Shown piece by piece: positions 1 through 11,800 of a stretch of 64,000 nt of DNA; within the stretch, counting starts at the first letter, position 1; every line of letters begins with the position of its first letter. The translations under genes and the position numbers were made by a program. Origin of the DNA: Lepiota brunneoincarnata. Lineage: Eukaryota > Basidiomycota > Agaricomycetes > Agaricales > Agaricaceae. The notes beneath the pieces are model-generated. The model worked only from the letters and a program-made list of their open reading frames with translations. It ran no database searches and was not told where the DNA came from. Where the stretch lies: positions 1,116,001 to 1,180,000 of the forward strand of contig JAEBUN010000004.1 in the NCBI GenBank assembly GCA_023014365.1, given 5' to 3'.

Positions 1-171
1 GAGCGGGTGGTCCAATATTCGATATCAATTAATGTTCAACCTGAAGGGTTGGAGGGACAACCTGCGTCGGTGGCGCAGTTTGTACCAAAATGAATGATTG
101 TACGCCCGATGATCTAGGAGTCTGTCTTATTCAGTACTGAGGACAAGTGATGACCTCGAAGCATATTTCCA

Positions 172-3100
172 ATGTCTCCCGAGCACGATGCGGCGCACCG
201 CTACCAGTCCGCCCGCTTCTTCATCGACTCCGACGAGGCTGCTAGCTCCCACAAGTACCCCCGATACATCACCGAGTGGCGTTTTACTAGGTACCAGCTA
301 GTCACAGCAGACCTATTCCGCTGATGCGATGTCTGTCCATAGCCAACATGTCACCTGAATGGAACACAGCATATACCAAGGTATGATGACAAGCTTAGTT
401 CGTGTCGCCCACCAATATATGTGCCCCAGGCTCGCGCCGCCCTTTCCAAACTAACTTTGCAAGAAAAAGTGAACCTTGCCACTGGTGAGGCTGCCCAACT
501 GTCGTCTTCTTCAGTGAACACATGATTTTATGCCTTACACAGGTATTGGCTGGGAGAATGGTATAAGTATATACAGGTACATCTCGCAACCAGCGTTGAC
601 CATTCCATCCAGGCAACTGCGTAGGAAACACGCCGGCTATTTCATCTATTTCGTATCCTGGTCTCTGCTTAAACGGTAGAGTGGTTACACTTCCGTGAGG
701 TGACATCTGACTTATAGGGCCATCCCAGACAGTCCTCTTGGGATCCGCAAAACAGACTTGGTCTCGGCGTTCCCCGCGTGAGATCCCTCCTCTAGATAAT
801 ACTCTACCGATGCGAATGTTGCACAGCGCCATCAACGCTGCAGCAACATTTAACAGGACCCTGATCAGGCAGAGAGGTATTGCAATGGGTGAAGAATTCA
901 GAGGCAAGGGTGTGAATGTAGCCCTTGGTCCCATGATGTTTGTCGCTCCTTTGTCGTCGAATGCTCATAGACTCACTCTGGTATAGGAATCTCGCTCGCG
1001 CGCCGGCAGCAGGAAGGAATTGGGAAGGGCAAGTTCAAGCTATTTTTGATGTTAGCTTGCGATGTTTGCAATCCTCATGCTCCACCCCAGATTCGGCGGT
1101 GATCCTTACTTGAGTGGAGAAGGTGCCTACGAAACCATCACAGGGATCCAATCGAAGGGAGTACAAGGTAGAGTTTATATGAATGGAAGCTCGGTCTATG
1201 AGCTCATCCTAGCCCCAGCATGTGCCAAACATTACATTAATAACGAGCAGGAACATTTCCGGGACTCTGGTTCCTCGAATGTGGACGATCGGTGATAATA
1301 GCTTTTATGATAGCATACGAGACTGCTAACCTTTCTTTTAGGACGGTGAGCCTGGTGGCCCATAGCTCAATGTGGAGGACGAGGCTGATGATACCCTCAA
1401 GGAGCACGAAGTGTATGCGTATCCTGTGAGGTAGCTCGATTTATTCACAGCCCTCCAATTCTGATGATTATTTGTAGTTCCTTCGAAGTGTGCAGGCAAA
1501 TGTGGCATCCGTGATGTGCAGCTATAGTAAGGATATAGCCAAGTGGTCCCCTGTTTTGCGTCATTAATATATACCCAGATCGAAGTGGGTTGAGTCTTAT
1601 CTAATACCATGAACTCCCTACCAATGGTGGCTGCACTAGTCAATGGAACTTACGCTTGCGAAAATGACAAGGCGCTCAACGGCCTCCTAAAGGGGGAGTT
1701 TGGTTTCCCGGGTTGTGAGTGCTGAACTTACGGATACATAGGCAACACGATGTTCTGACGGCATCCGTTCTTAGACATTATGTCTGGTATGTATCAAGAC
1801 TGGAGTCATGTGTAGCTGACCTATATCGGAATATTGGTAGACTGGTGGGCAACGGTATTGATTATTTTATCTTCGTGTGCATCCGGTTCTGAAATGTCGT
1901 TGTATCTAGCACTCAACAAGCCCCGCTGTGAATGGAGGCCTTGATGTGAGTGTATGCATCGAGTAAATGTGGCATAGCTCTGAGCAGGTGTGGTAGATGA
2001 CAATGCCAGGTGACGTGATGAAATACAGGCAAGACTCCACGCTCTCAACGATTTGGAATCACAGGAGATATTTCAGCAGGTTCAGGTAAACAAGAAAGTA
2101 ATTTTTTAGTCCACGACTGACAACCATCTTCAACAAAGGAACAAGCTTCTTTGGTCAAGCGCTTGTCAACGCAGTGCAATCGGGGCAAGTGCCACAGTCA
2201 CGTATTGATGTGAGTTAACCGCGCCCCAATTGGTACTCATTTACTCAAGCTTGTATAGGATATCGCTACCCGTATCCTCGCTGCATGGTATCTCCTTGGC
2301 CAAGACTCTGGTTTTCCCACCACGAACTTCAACGTATGGAACATCAATAACTCTGCCAATAAACATGTCAATGTCCAGGGCAACCATAAAGGGTATGTCT
2401 CGTCATGCATGGACATGGCCAAACTACGACTAAAAACACTGGATCTATAGCCTCATTCGAACGATCGCGGCCGCGTCAACAGTCCTTTTGAAGAACGTTA
2501 ATAAGGCATTACCACTTGTAGCCCCCAGAACTATTGCCGTCATCGGGAATGGCGCAGGGCCTGGCTCTAGGGGACCAAACGGGTAGGTAAAATATAGTAA
2601 GCGCCCGTACCCCTTTTTAATACAAGTGAACATAGCTATGGCGACCGTGCTGGGGACGATGGTGTTCTTGCAATGGGTGAGCTCCTTCAGGTAATATGGT
2701 AATGATTTCAATATCCCGAACGCTTCACCAGGTTGGGGGAGTGGGACAGCAGAATTCCCGTATCTTATTGATGTATTGTGTTTCTTAATACGATGTCTTG
2801 TCTTCAATTACTGATCACACGATATAGCCACTTCAAGCCATAAGAGCTCGTGCTCAAGCCGATGGGGCGACTGTAACGTCTAGTCTCAGCGACACTGACC
2901 TGAACGCAGCGGCGAATGCTGCAGCTGGAAAGGACATTGCACTTGTGTTCGTCACCGGTAAGGCTCGTCTAATTTGGTTTTCGGAAGGATCTCAGGCTCT
3001 TTCCGCTCATAGCTGACTCGGGGGAAGGTTACTTAACGGTGGAAGGTTTGTAATTGGTCCCGAGTTTGAGTCATTAATATTAACAACCTTTGCTTAGGAA

Positions 3101-4216
3101 ACGCCGGAGACCGCAACGATCTGAAAGCGTGGCACAACGGTGTAAGTATCTGGTGTGGAGTTGTACCATATCATCTCAGACAAGCCATGTAGGATACGCT
3201 CGTGGCCAGGGTGGCTGGTGCAAATTCTCGCACTGTTGTCGTGGTCAATAGCGTTGGGGCAATCGAGATAGAAGCATGGGTCAATCATCCCAATGGTTCT
3301 TCCCCTTTTCCCCGAGCCTACCTCCTGATTTCTGACCTGCTCCGAAAGTGACGGCTATCGTTTGGAGTGGGCTACCTGGCCAGGAAGCCGGTTAGTATAT
3401 TGATTCCGGAAATGCAGTGCTCGCTCTAACAGGCCTTGGGCGTCAGGGAACGGTCTCGTTGACGTTCTTTATGGTGTTTATAATCCCAGGTGGGAAGAAA
3501 AGATATGCATTTGCATTAGCATGTAATATTCATCTCCGATAAGCGGCCGCCTACCTTACACCATTGGCAAGAGCATCAATGACTATGGTGCCAAAGTCAT
3601 CTACAATGCCAATGGAGCAACCACGCAGATTTCTTACAGTGAAGGCATATTTGTTGACTACAAGCACTTCGATCGAAACAATATTGAACCCAGGTTTCCA
3701 TTCGGATTTGGTTTGTCTTATACGACCTTCCAATACTCGGGATTGACTGTTGGTGGAACTGTCGGAAGCGGGACAGCACCCACTGGACCCGGTTCCTCAC
3801 TTGACCCCTGGTATGGCAGACTTTTGGTAAATATTTCGTACTGACAGGCATATAGGCTGCACGAGAAGGTTGTCACAGTTTCATTTACCATCAGAAATAG
3901 TGGCACTGTGGCCGGGCATGAAGTACTATAGCGACTTTCTTTGGCTGCACTACATAATCTGACCGCCGCACAGATACCCCAATTATACACCGCCCCCCCG
4001 TCATCTGCCAGTTCTGCCCCCAAGAATCTCAGAGGCTTTGATAGTGTTTTTCTGACACCTGGGCAGAGCAAGACCGTGACCATGCAACTGTCTCGTTTGG
4101 ATCTTGCGACTTGGAGTCCAACAGCCCAGCGTTGGCAAATTCCGGGTGGTACAACTGGCATTTTGGTTGGTGCGAGCAGCCGGGATATCCGTCTCACGGG
4201 TTCTGTAACGGCGTAG
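172..4216 (+). CDS. GH3 beta-glucosidase, about 30 short introns
   Basis: Glycoside hydrolase family 3 enzyme that would release glucose from the non-reducing end of beta-glucosides such as cellobiose. Following introns of about 50-65 nt gives a continuous protein: [10 protein letters not shown] near the start, LCLNDSPLGIR, a long [21 protein letters not shown] segment, [14 protein letters not shown], the nucleophile motif IMSDWWAT (Asp encoded at a splice junction), then the GH3 C-terminal domain and a fibronectin-III-like end containing NLRGF. It stops at 4214-4216. The 5' end is unclear. An ATG at 172 opens a 50-codon frame ending at 324, whose first part looks like the cytosolic tail of a type II membrane GH3. 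The GH3 frame itself can start at ATG 348. I see no signal peptide or TM segment in either. Product certain, start uncertain. Confidence 0.85.
1029..1090 (+). other. GC-AG intron in the GH3 gene
   Basis: The donor reads GCAAGT and the acceptor CCCCAG. Removing these 62 nt joins NWEG to [11 protein letters not shown] exactly as GH3 proteins require, and no GT donor nearby keeps the frame. GC-AG introns with a GCAAGT donor are a known minor class processed by the major spliceosome. Confidence 0.8.
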
Positions 4217-4356
4217 CCACAGCGAGTTTTGATGTTTGTAATATGTATTCGCAGAGTATCTCTGACAATTGGTGCAAGCCTCGTTTGACTGCCCAATAAG
4301 ACCCTTGTATGAGGATTGACTTCACTGACAATGGTTACTTCGCACTTTCAACTGTT

Positions 4357-5060
4357 TCACTTCTCACAGCGCCTACTCTGGGTTCCCCACCCCCAAATAT
4401 TTTGGGCAGCGGTGATGGCAAAAGAATTATCAAGCCAGAGCCGGAGCCAGCAGGAAATGGTTTTCTGTGTCGACGGGTTTGCCCCGACTTCAACAAGTTT
4501 GATGGCCCTTGTGGTTCCGGCAAGGTAAAACAAAATCAGGGATGGCACAATGACCAGTCATTGGCGTGCGGGCGCAACCCAGCATCGATACATCCATTTG
4601 CCGGTGCGTGTGCGATTGACGGCGATGGTGATCACCATACTGGGACGAAGTCGCCAAGGATCACGGCCAAGGTATTATTCACAGTCTAGTTGCACCCCAT
4701 ATATACATATCAGCGAACCTCGGCGGCCAAAATATGAGTCCCTTACTCGCGCGACGTTGATTCAATCCGAAATGTTGACGAGTTCCTTTGGTTTTTCGAT
4801 TCCACGAATGCATGAAAGTTGTGTAACAGTCTAATCGCCACCGCGATTATGCAGATGACAAACAAGGCTAACGTGGCGGTGGCCGTCAGCCACCGAATTT
4901 CGGAGAGGCGGAGCCATCGCTCCTCTCGTCCCTGACCCGTTAGCAGGAGGGTACGAACGCAGAAACAGCATGTCACCAGATATATGCCAAAAAACAGGGT
5001 CTCACAGAGATTACCTGTGAGTTGGGCTGCTGCAATTGGAAATGGGTCTTTGACGGACAT
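4357..5060 (-). pseudogene. Seven-TM membrane protein, 3'-truncated
   Basis: Matches a large basidiomycete family of small seven-TM proteins of unknown role. ATG at 5060 (or 5201 in the same frame) leads into AQLTGNLCETLFFG, a first TM helix, a loop with REERWLRLSEIRW, a second TM helix and LLHNFHAF, the family's usual order. Downstream pieces in shifted frames show LAVILGDFV, MYRCWV, a helix with VPSLILFYLAGT, and DNSFAITAAQNI, which correspond to TM helices 3 to 6. The family then has a YRIW-type helix and a cytosolic tail. Here the frame ends, and only about 140 bases remain before the convergent GH3 stop codon, with nothing hydrophobic in them. Likely truncated or decayed; splicing of the middle is uncertain. 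Confidence 0.5.
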
Positions 5061-5201
5061 GTCGGTGACGATGATTCCCTCAGGAGGGATAGGGCGTCGG
5101 TTTCGCCTGAGGGAGAGAAATCTGGGAAGCAATGTATGTGATAGGAACTCTAAATTGTTTATAAACGCGCCAACAAATTCATGGGATAGGATCACACGCA
5201 T

Positions 5202-5440
5202 GAACGATGAATGCTGACGAGGTGATTGAGGGACTTTGGTATGGTATGGTACAACGTGATAAGTATGATACTTTTCATGGTATCATCATGGTAAGAATCT
5301 GTGCGCCATGGTCATGGCGAGTTGGTGCTGAATATTTCTATCTGCGTGGGATTACTCGGCTCGTTTTGTGATTGGCTGGAACCCCCGTGTGCCAATTTTA
5401 GTCGTGTCATAGCATATACTCTCCCTTTGTACTCCGGCCA
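5202..5440. promoter_or_regulatory. Shared divergent promoter region with small inverted repeat
   Basis: Lies between the seven-TM fragment and aconitase, which point away from each other. It holds the direct repeat TGGTATGGTATGG (5237-5249), a perfect 7-bp inverted repeat ATGATAC/GTATCAT (5265-5271 and 5280-5286), and an inverted CCAAT box (GATTGG, near 5372). Regulatory function is inferred from position only. Confidence 0.3.
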
Positions 5441-8400
5441 ATGCTACGAGGTGCTAGGTTGCGCAGCAGCTCAGTGCTGCTCAGGCGATCCTTTGCCACT
5501 CATGTGACTCCTGCGGAGAGAGCCTGTTCTTCAATTATGCCTCCCTATTCTGCATTGCTCGAGAAGCTGGACCGCGTTCGAAAGGTACTCAATAGACCTC
5601 TCACTCTTGCAGAGAAGATTCTCTATAGTCATATCATTGACCCCGAAACCAATCTTTCTGGCGGAGGAAGAATACGCGGGGAAACTTATTTGCAGTTGCG
5701 TCCCCAGCGTGTGGCCATGCAGGATGCGTCCGCTCAGTAAGCGTATTCCAGTCTGACATGGGTATGGTTCTAAGATCGTTGCAGGATGGCATTGTGAGAA
5801 TCATTCTCTAAATCAAACATCCTATCTCGTGTAACGACTTCCCAGGCTCCAATTTATGAGTGCAGGCCTGCCTCAGTCTGCTGTGCCCTGTAGCATTCAT
5901 TGTGACCATTTGATCCAGGCACACGAAGGTGCCGCTAAGGACCTGGAGGTGAGAGACAGGCAGCATTGTGGGATTGAATACTCAAAAACCATCTAAAACG
6001 TTTCAGCAATCGCTTGTTACCAACCAAGAAGTTTTCGATTTCCTCCAAAGTGCTGCTCGAAAGTTCGGCATTGAGTTTTGGCGACCTGGCTCTGGTATCA
6101 TCCACCAGATTGTACTTGAGAACTATGCTGCACCTGGTATCCTGATGTGAGTGGTATCCTCTGAGTTTATCTCGTATTTTAATCCAGCGTTGCAGGCTTG
6201 GCACGGGTAATCGTCTTGATACCTCCGTGAATAATAATGAGTGGCTCAATACGGAGTGAATAGATTCCCACACTCCAAATGCTGGAGGGCTTGGTTTGCT
6301 CGCTATTGGCGTGGGAGGAGCGGACGCTGTTGATGCTATGACCGGTACACCATGGGAATTGAAGGCGCCTCAGATTGTTGGTGAGTTAGCTATGCCCAAG
6401 TTCCCAATTGTTCCAATAACTTCTATCACTAGGTATTCGTCTCAGCTGGTGAACTGAATAAGTGGGCCACCACAAAAGATCTCATTTTACACCTTGCCGG
6501 AAAGCTGACGGTCCGAGGGGGGACCTGGTCGTATTCTGGAGTATTTCGGTCCTGGAGTTTTAAACCAGTCATGTACAGGGTAAGTGCTGGAATGCCCGTA
6601 TACCCGAAAATCATTGTTCAATACCGCCACAGGGCTGGCGACTATTGCTAATATGGGTGCTGAAGTCGGTGCAACCACTTCAACATTTCCGTATACGCCC
6701 AATATGCAGTCGTACCTCAGTGCTACGCGTCGTGGTCCTGTTGCTCGTGCAGCTGACGAAGCAGCTGCAGCAGGGTACCTCAGTGCGGACGAGGGTGCTG
6801 ACTATGATGAGATTATTGAAATCGTGCGTAATGCGCCCGCAGAAAGAGCCTTAAGTTTGTTAATACCTCGTCCGCTGCTAGAACCTGTCTGAGCTTGAAC
6901 CTACCATCAGCGGTCCTTTCACCCCAGATCTTGCCACTCCTCTCTCAAAGTTTGGAGACTTTGTGAAGTCTCAGGGGTGGAAGGATGAGGTAACTGCCAG
7001 TCTTATTGGTTCCTGCACCAATAGCTCGTATGAAGATATGGTGCGCGGTTTATTTATTTAGTCAGCCTTGGATTCTGAGCTTCGATCTACTAGACTCGTG
7101 TTGCGGATCTCGCGCGTCAGGCCAGAGCTGTTGGTTTAAAATCAAGGGTGAGGGTGATCATCGGGCAGACGTCTCTCGGAATCTGATTTCGCAGGTTCCT
7201 TTCTTGTGTACCCCTGGTTCCGAACAAATTCGAGCAACAATTGAGCGGGATAATATCACTTCAGCATTGGAGGGTGTTGGGGCGGTCGTTTTAGCCAATG
7301 CATGTGGTCCTTGCATTGGTCAGGTATGTGTTCTCGAGTTCGTGTTCGACATGTTTTTTACTCTGCTTCTCTAGTGGAAACGTGAGGATAAGAAAGGGGA
7401 GGAGAACGGCGAGACATTTTATTTGTGACGATGGGGTCCTGCAATTTACTCCTTCTTCTAGCTATTCTGACAAGCTTCAATCGCAACTTTAAGTCACGGA
7501 ACGATGGAAACGGTCAAACCATGAACTTCCTTGCTTCTCCTACTATTGTCACTGCCATGGCATTTTCTGGGAAACTCTCCTTCAATCCCATGACCGACTC
7601 CATCCCCCTGCCTAATGGTGGATCCTTCAGATTCTCACCCCCTATTGGTCAAGACCTCCCATCCGCTGGTTTCGCGCCTGGTGAAGGAAACTACTATCCG
7701 TCCTCTACCCCTCAGCCTCAGCCTCAAGTTGAAGTTGTTATTCGGAAAGGCTCCCAAAGATTGGAAGTCCTTGAGCCTTTCCATAGTCACTTTGGGGAGG
7801 GTTCTGGCAATCCCCGTGGATTAGAACTCCCACCCCTTAAGGTTCTTCTCCGTGTCAGGGGAAAATGTACAACTGATCATATATCAGCTGCTGTGCGTCG
7901 AGTCCTCGTTTTTGATTGCACTTGCTTCGGTGGCGCTGAGTGATGTTTGTAGGGACCTTGGCTCAAGTACAAGGGTCACCTCACCAATATCTCTGAGAAT
8001 CTTTGTAAGAGCAACCCTTTCTATGAGTTACTCCTATCTCACAGCATTCACCAGTAATTACGGTACGTTAATGGACCAGCAACTGCCAGCCATGCGAAAT
8101 TGAGCGACTACGTTCAAGGCCATCAATGACGAGGGTGGGGAGATGAATGTTGCTTTTGATAGGGATACCAGCGCCTCTGGTACTATTCCTGAAATTGCTA
8201 AACGATTCAAGGCACGTCAGCAGCCTTGGGCTTTGGTTGTGGATGAGAACTATGGTGAGGGTAGTGCTCGTGAGCATGCCGCCCTTCAGCCGCGGTTCTA
8301 CGGTAGGTCATAGAAGAATTTAGGGTTTGCGTTGACTGCTGACCATCTTGTAGGCTGTGCTCTGATTTTGGCCAGGTCTTTCGCTCGTATTCATGAAACC

Positions 8401-8715
8401 AATCTTAAAGTAAGTGTGCATAGTCCTCGTTTCTCAAGAAATATATTGATTTGACATCAATAGAAACAAGGGGTCTTGCCTTTGTGGCTCGCAGATAAAT
8501 CGGACTACTCTCGTATCAGTGCTGGTGATACCATTGAGACCGAAGGTCTTGCTGAGCTTCTCCAGGGCAATCCAGATGCCTCGATCACAGTCAAAGTCAC
8601 GCGACCCAATGGCGAAGTCTTTCGTGTTGCTACGAGACACACAATGTCTGCTGACCAACTCAAGTGGCTCCATGCTGGTTCAGCTCTCAACTACATTCGT
8701 TCGCAATTGAATTAG
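5441..8715 (+). CDS. Aconitate hydratase, mitochondrial
   Basis: Interconverts citrate and isocitrate in the mitochondrial TCA cycle. The N-terminus [16 protein letters not shown] is rich in Arg and Ser, like a mitochondrial presequence. Spliced exons give [31 protein letters not shown], the Fe-S cysteine motifs [12 protein letters not shown] and [30 protein letters not shown], and [14 protein letters not shown]. The stop is at 8713-8715. The exon at about 6437-6580 has two apparent one-base insertions: one at 6444-6447 inside GIRLSGEL, one at 6515-6526 inside the [13 protein letters not shown] region near a run of six G. Elsewhere every splice keeps frame, so I favour a functional gene with sequence errors over a pseudogene. 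A second aconitase or homoaconitase role is less likely from the motifs. The MSH1 stop lies 112 bases downstream on the other strand. Confidence 0.9.
7409..7461 (+). other. Likely GC-AG intron in aconitase
   Basis: After [11 protein letters not shown] the reading frame resumes at [14 protein letters not shown] only if the intron starts with GCGAGA and ends at TTCTAG (53 nt). No GT donor in range keeps the frame. The donor is weaker than the usual GCAAGT, so this is less certain than the other GC donors here. Confidence 0.5.
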
Positions 8716-8827
8716 AAGAGCTGCTGTAGATGATCTATAACTAGATTACTTGTCAAATATACGGGAATATATGAGCTATGACCATTACACGGATCACAAT
8801 CTAGAATTCATTCGGGGTTTTGGTATT

Positions 8828-11800
8828 CAGAGATTGCAGTTGGCCTGTCCGGCAGAAGGATGGGGCCGATCGACCACAGGCTGCCTCAGCCAGTCGAGAG
8901 TGTTTGAAGCAACCTCAATAACAGCCTCTGGGAGACCGGCCAGCTGTGCCACCTTAAGACCGTGGCTATCCCAGTTTACGCCTGGTCGCATTCGGTAGGA
9001 GTAGGCAAAGTAGCCATCCTAGGACAGGATCGATATCCGTTGATTTATGATATTTATATGATCACTTACATGGGCATCATCGACATCAGTACAGAAGAAA
9101 CGGATACTCTTATATGTGCCCGTTCCGGTGGCTTCGGTTGTGTGACCCAGCATGTTAGCGAGTTCGTGGAAGTGAGTAGCAAAGAGTGTACGACATTGAT
9201 TAACAGTGGTTAGGTGGTGCACTGTTGCGAAAGCAATGGCCAGACCGTCTCTGACAGTTGTTCCTCGACCGACTTCGTCCATGATAACCTGGAGGTCATT
9301 GTGAGCTTTGCAGATGAAAGGATGGGGATTCCACATACAAGGCTTCTTTGAGTGGCGCGTCGTAGTATATCTGCAGTCTCCAGCATCTCCACCATGAATG
9401 TGCTCCGGTCTCTGAACAGATCATCTTTTGCCCCAATTCGCGAGAACAGCTTATCTACAATGCCTATTGTTGCAGCTTCCGCTGGAACAAAAGAGCCAAT
9501 TTGAGCCAGGATTGAAATCAGAGCAGTCTGTCGTAAGAAAGTAGATTTCCCAGCCATATTTGGCCCGGTTATGATGTGGACTCGAGCATCTGAATCGAGC
9601 TTAACAGAGTTGGGTGTGAAGACACGTCCCGATGTCAAGAGACCCATTTCGACCGATGGATGCCGCCCATTGATGACGTGATAAACATCGCTATACGTAT
9701 CGTTAGCTTATATTTTTTTAGGGGCAGGCGACGCTCGAACTGACTTGTCGGTGATCGTCGGCCTGACGAACTTGAGCTCATCTGCGACCTTTGCGAAGGA
9801 GAGTGCGACATCAAGCTCGTCGATAATCTCCGAATTATTTTTTAGTGGATGTGCGAATTCATTGGCCTATGAGGGACAAGTGTCATCCACGGCACCCGAG
9901 AAAATAGAAATAGAAACTCGCCATGTCGCGGAGTATTTCGAAAGCTTCTTTTTCAGCCTGGGTCAACTGTAAAATGGCCTCTGTTATGTAATTTCCAAGG
10001 AGGGACCAATCCTAGTTGGTAGGTTAATTGAGACGGTCCAAGTTGAAACAAGAAACGCACTTTGTAGAAGTAACACTTAGTACTAGCACTCTCGTAGATC
10101 GAGATGAAGGTAGGGTGGTTGTTAAGCTTATTTTGGTCCCGCTTGCGAGAGAGGTGAACGTGCATTCCTTGTCCTGGCGAGGCTCTGAGAGTAAGGGAAC
10201 CAGCACCTGATGATAGCCAAAATCAGTTTGAGAACTTTTGGCGCGGGTCTATTACCATACCGTATCGGGCTCGGAGTTCTCTTTCCATATTGTCTTTTTC
10301 TGTTAGTAATCGCAGGAACTGATCATGTAAAGACTGTAGTTTCTTCGAAAACCTGCCCAACCTCTTAAATCGCGCAACAAAGATATACATGGTCGGGTCC
10401 ACTCACTCCGGGTGAATGTGCCACCTGCTATTCGGGAATTTCCAGTTCAGCAATTGCGTAGTTTCAGGTGAAATTTCGGACTCTTTGTCGGTGGTGACAT
10501 CGGACGGGAGCTCGCCACTCGTCACAAGCCCCTCTCCTTCGTCGGTTCCCAACGCACTGTCGATCTTTTCGGATAGCCCAGCGGGTATGTGCATACGAGA
10601 CACGAGTGCGTCTATGCTGGACCATTCTTGGAGATTAAAATCCGACCGTTCCTTTGCTTCCAGGCTCTTTTCAGCGACAAGTTTTTCTAGGATACTCGAC
10701 CATGTATGTATGGTCCTGCTAATCGCTAGCAGGTCGTTCGCGTCACCTCGGCAGACGAGCAATTTTTGGGTCAAGCGACTTATATCGTCCACGTTGGTTA
10801 ATAGTTGGACCAAGTCCGCTGCGAGGTGTGGTCTTTGTTTAAAGAACCAGACCAAGGATTGACGCACAGTGATCTCAGAGAGAGAGGTGCTTGGAGAACC
10901 TGTCGACAAATGAGTTTGTGAGGAGGTGCCAGGCAACAAGGATACACACATAACCAGCGAGAGAGGAGCCGTGTGCCACCATTTGTGACGGTCCGTTTAA
11001 TCACGCTAAATAGGCTTCCTCGTGTCCCACCTTCATAGTTGGTTTCACGGATCTCAAGGGCTTTGATTGTATGCGCGTCTATTTGCATGCGCCCGGTATT
11101 GTCTCGAATCGGGTCCATCAAAGGGGGCATATTCTCCAGGAGGTTGACGGTGAGATATGAGGTCAGCATATCGACCGCTGTCTGCTCTCTTGGTGTAAGC
11201 GCTATCTGGTTAGATTTTCGGCTGGGCTTGGCTCGTTTGTTGACTTGTGGCGCGGCGTTGTCAACCTCTTCGGTAGGATTCTGAGCATCGTCAACAGAAT
11301 GTTTTCCACTAAAGCTGAGGAAGCAGTTTTCTTCTCTCAGTGCATCTAGGAGCGGGTGATCCTTCACGTTTTGTAATATATCATTGAGAACGACTTCGCG
11401 AGGGTTGATGCGGACCAATTCGTCCCGTATGCTCTCCAAAGACGAATGCTTGGAGTAGAACTCGCCCGTAGAGACGTCAATCCAAGCAAGACCAACGTCC
11501 GTCTCTTTCTTGAGTTGTGTTTGTGGCTGAGGCGTTGGGATGCTAATAGCGAGGAGGAAGTTATTCTCGCATGCATTGAGAAACGGTTCATCGATGAGAG
11601 TTCCTGGCGTTATTATCCGGGTAACGCGTCTCTCAATTTCTTTGGCGCCAAATGCCTCCTTGGGAAATTCCTCGCACATAGCGACAAAGCGTTTGTGCTG
11701 TTGCACTAACACTCTTAGGTGCTTGTCGAGGTGGATCAGGGGAAAGCCACACATAGCCACCCTTTGTCCACCCCACTTACGGCTGGTCAACTTGATGTTA

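Noticed and set aside
6440..6530. Programmed +1 frameshifting in aconitase
   Set aside because: No slippery-site logic, pseudoknot or stop codon context was evident, aconitase is not known to need it, and similar extra bases occur in many unrelated genes here.
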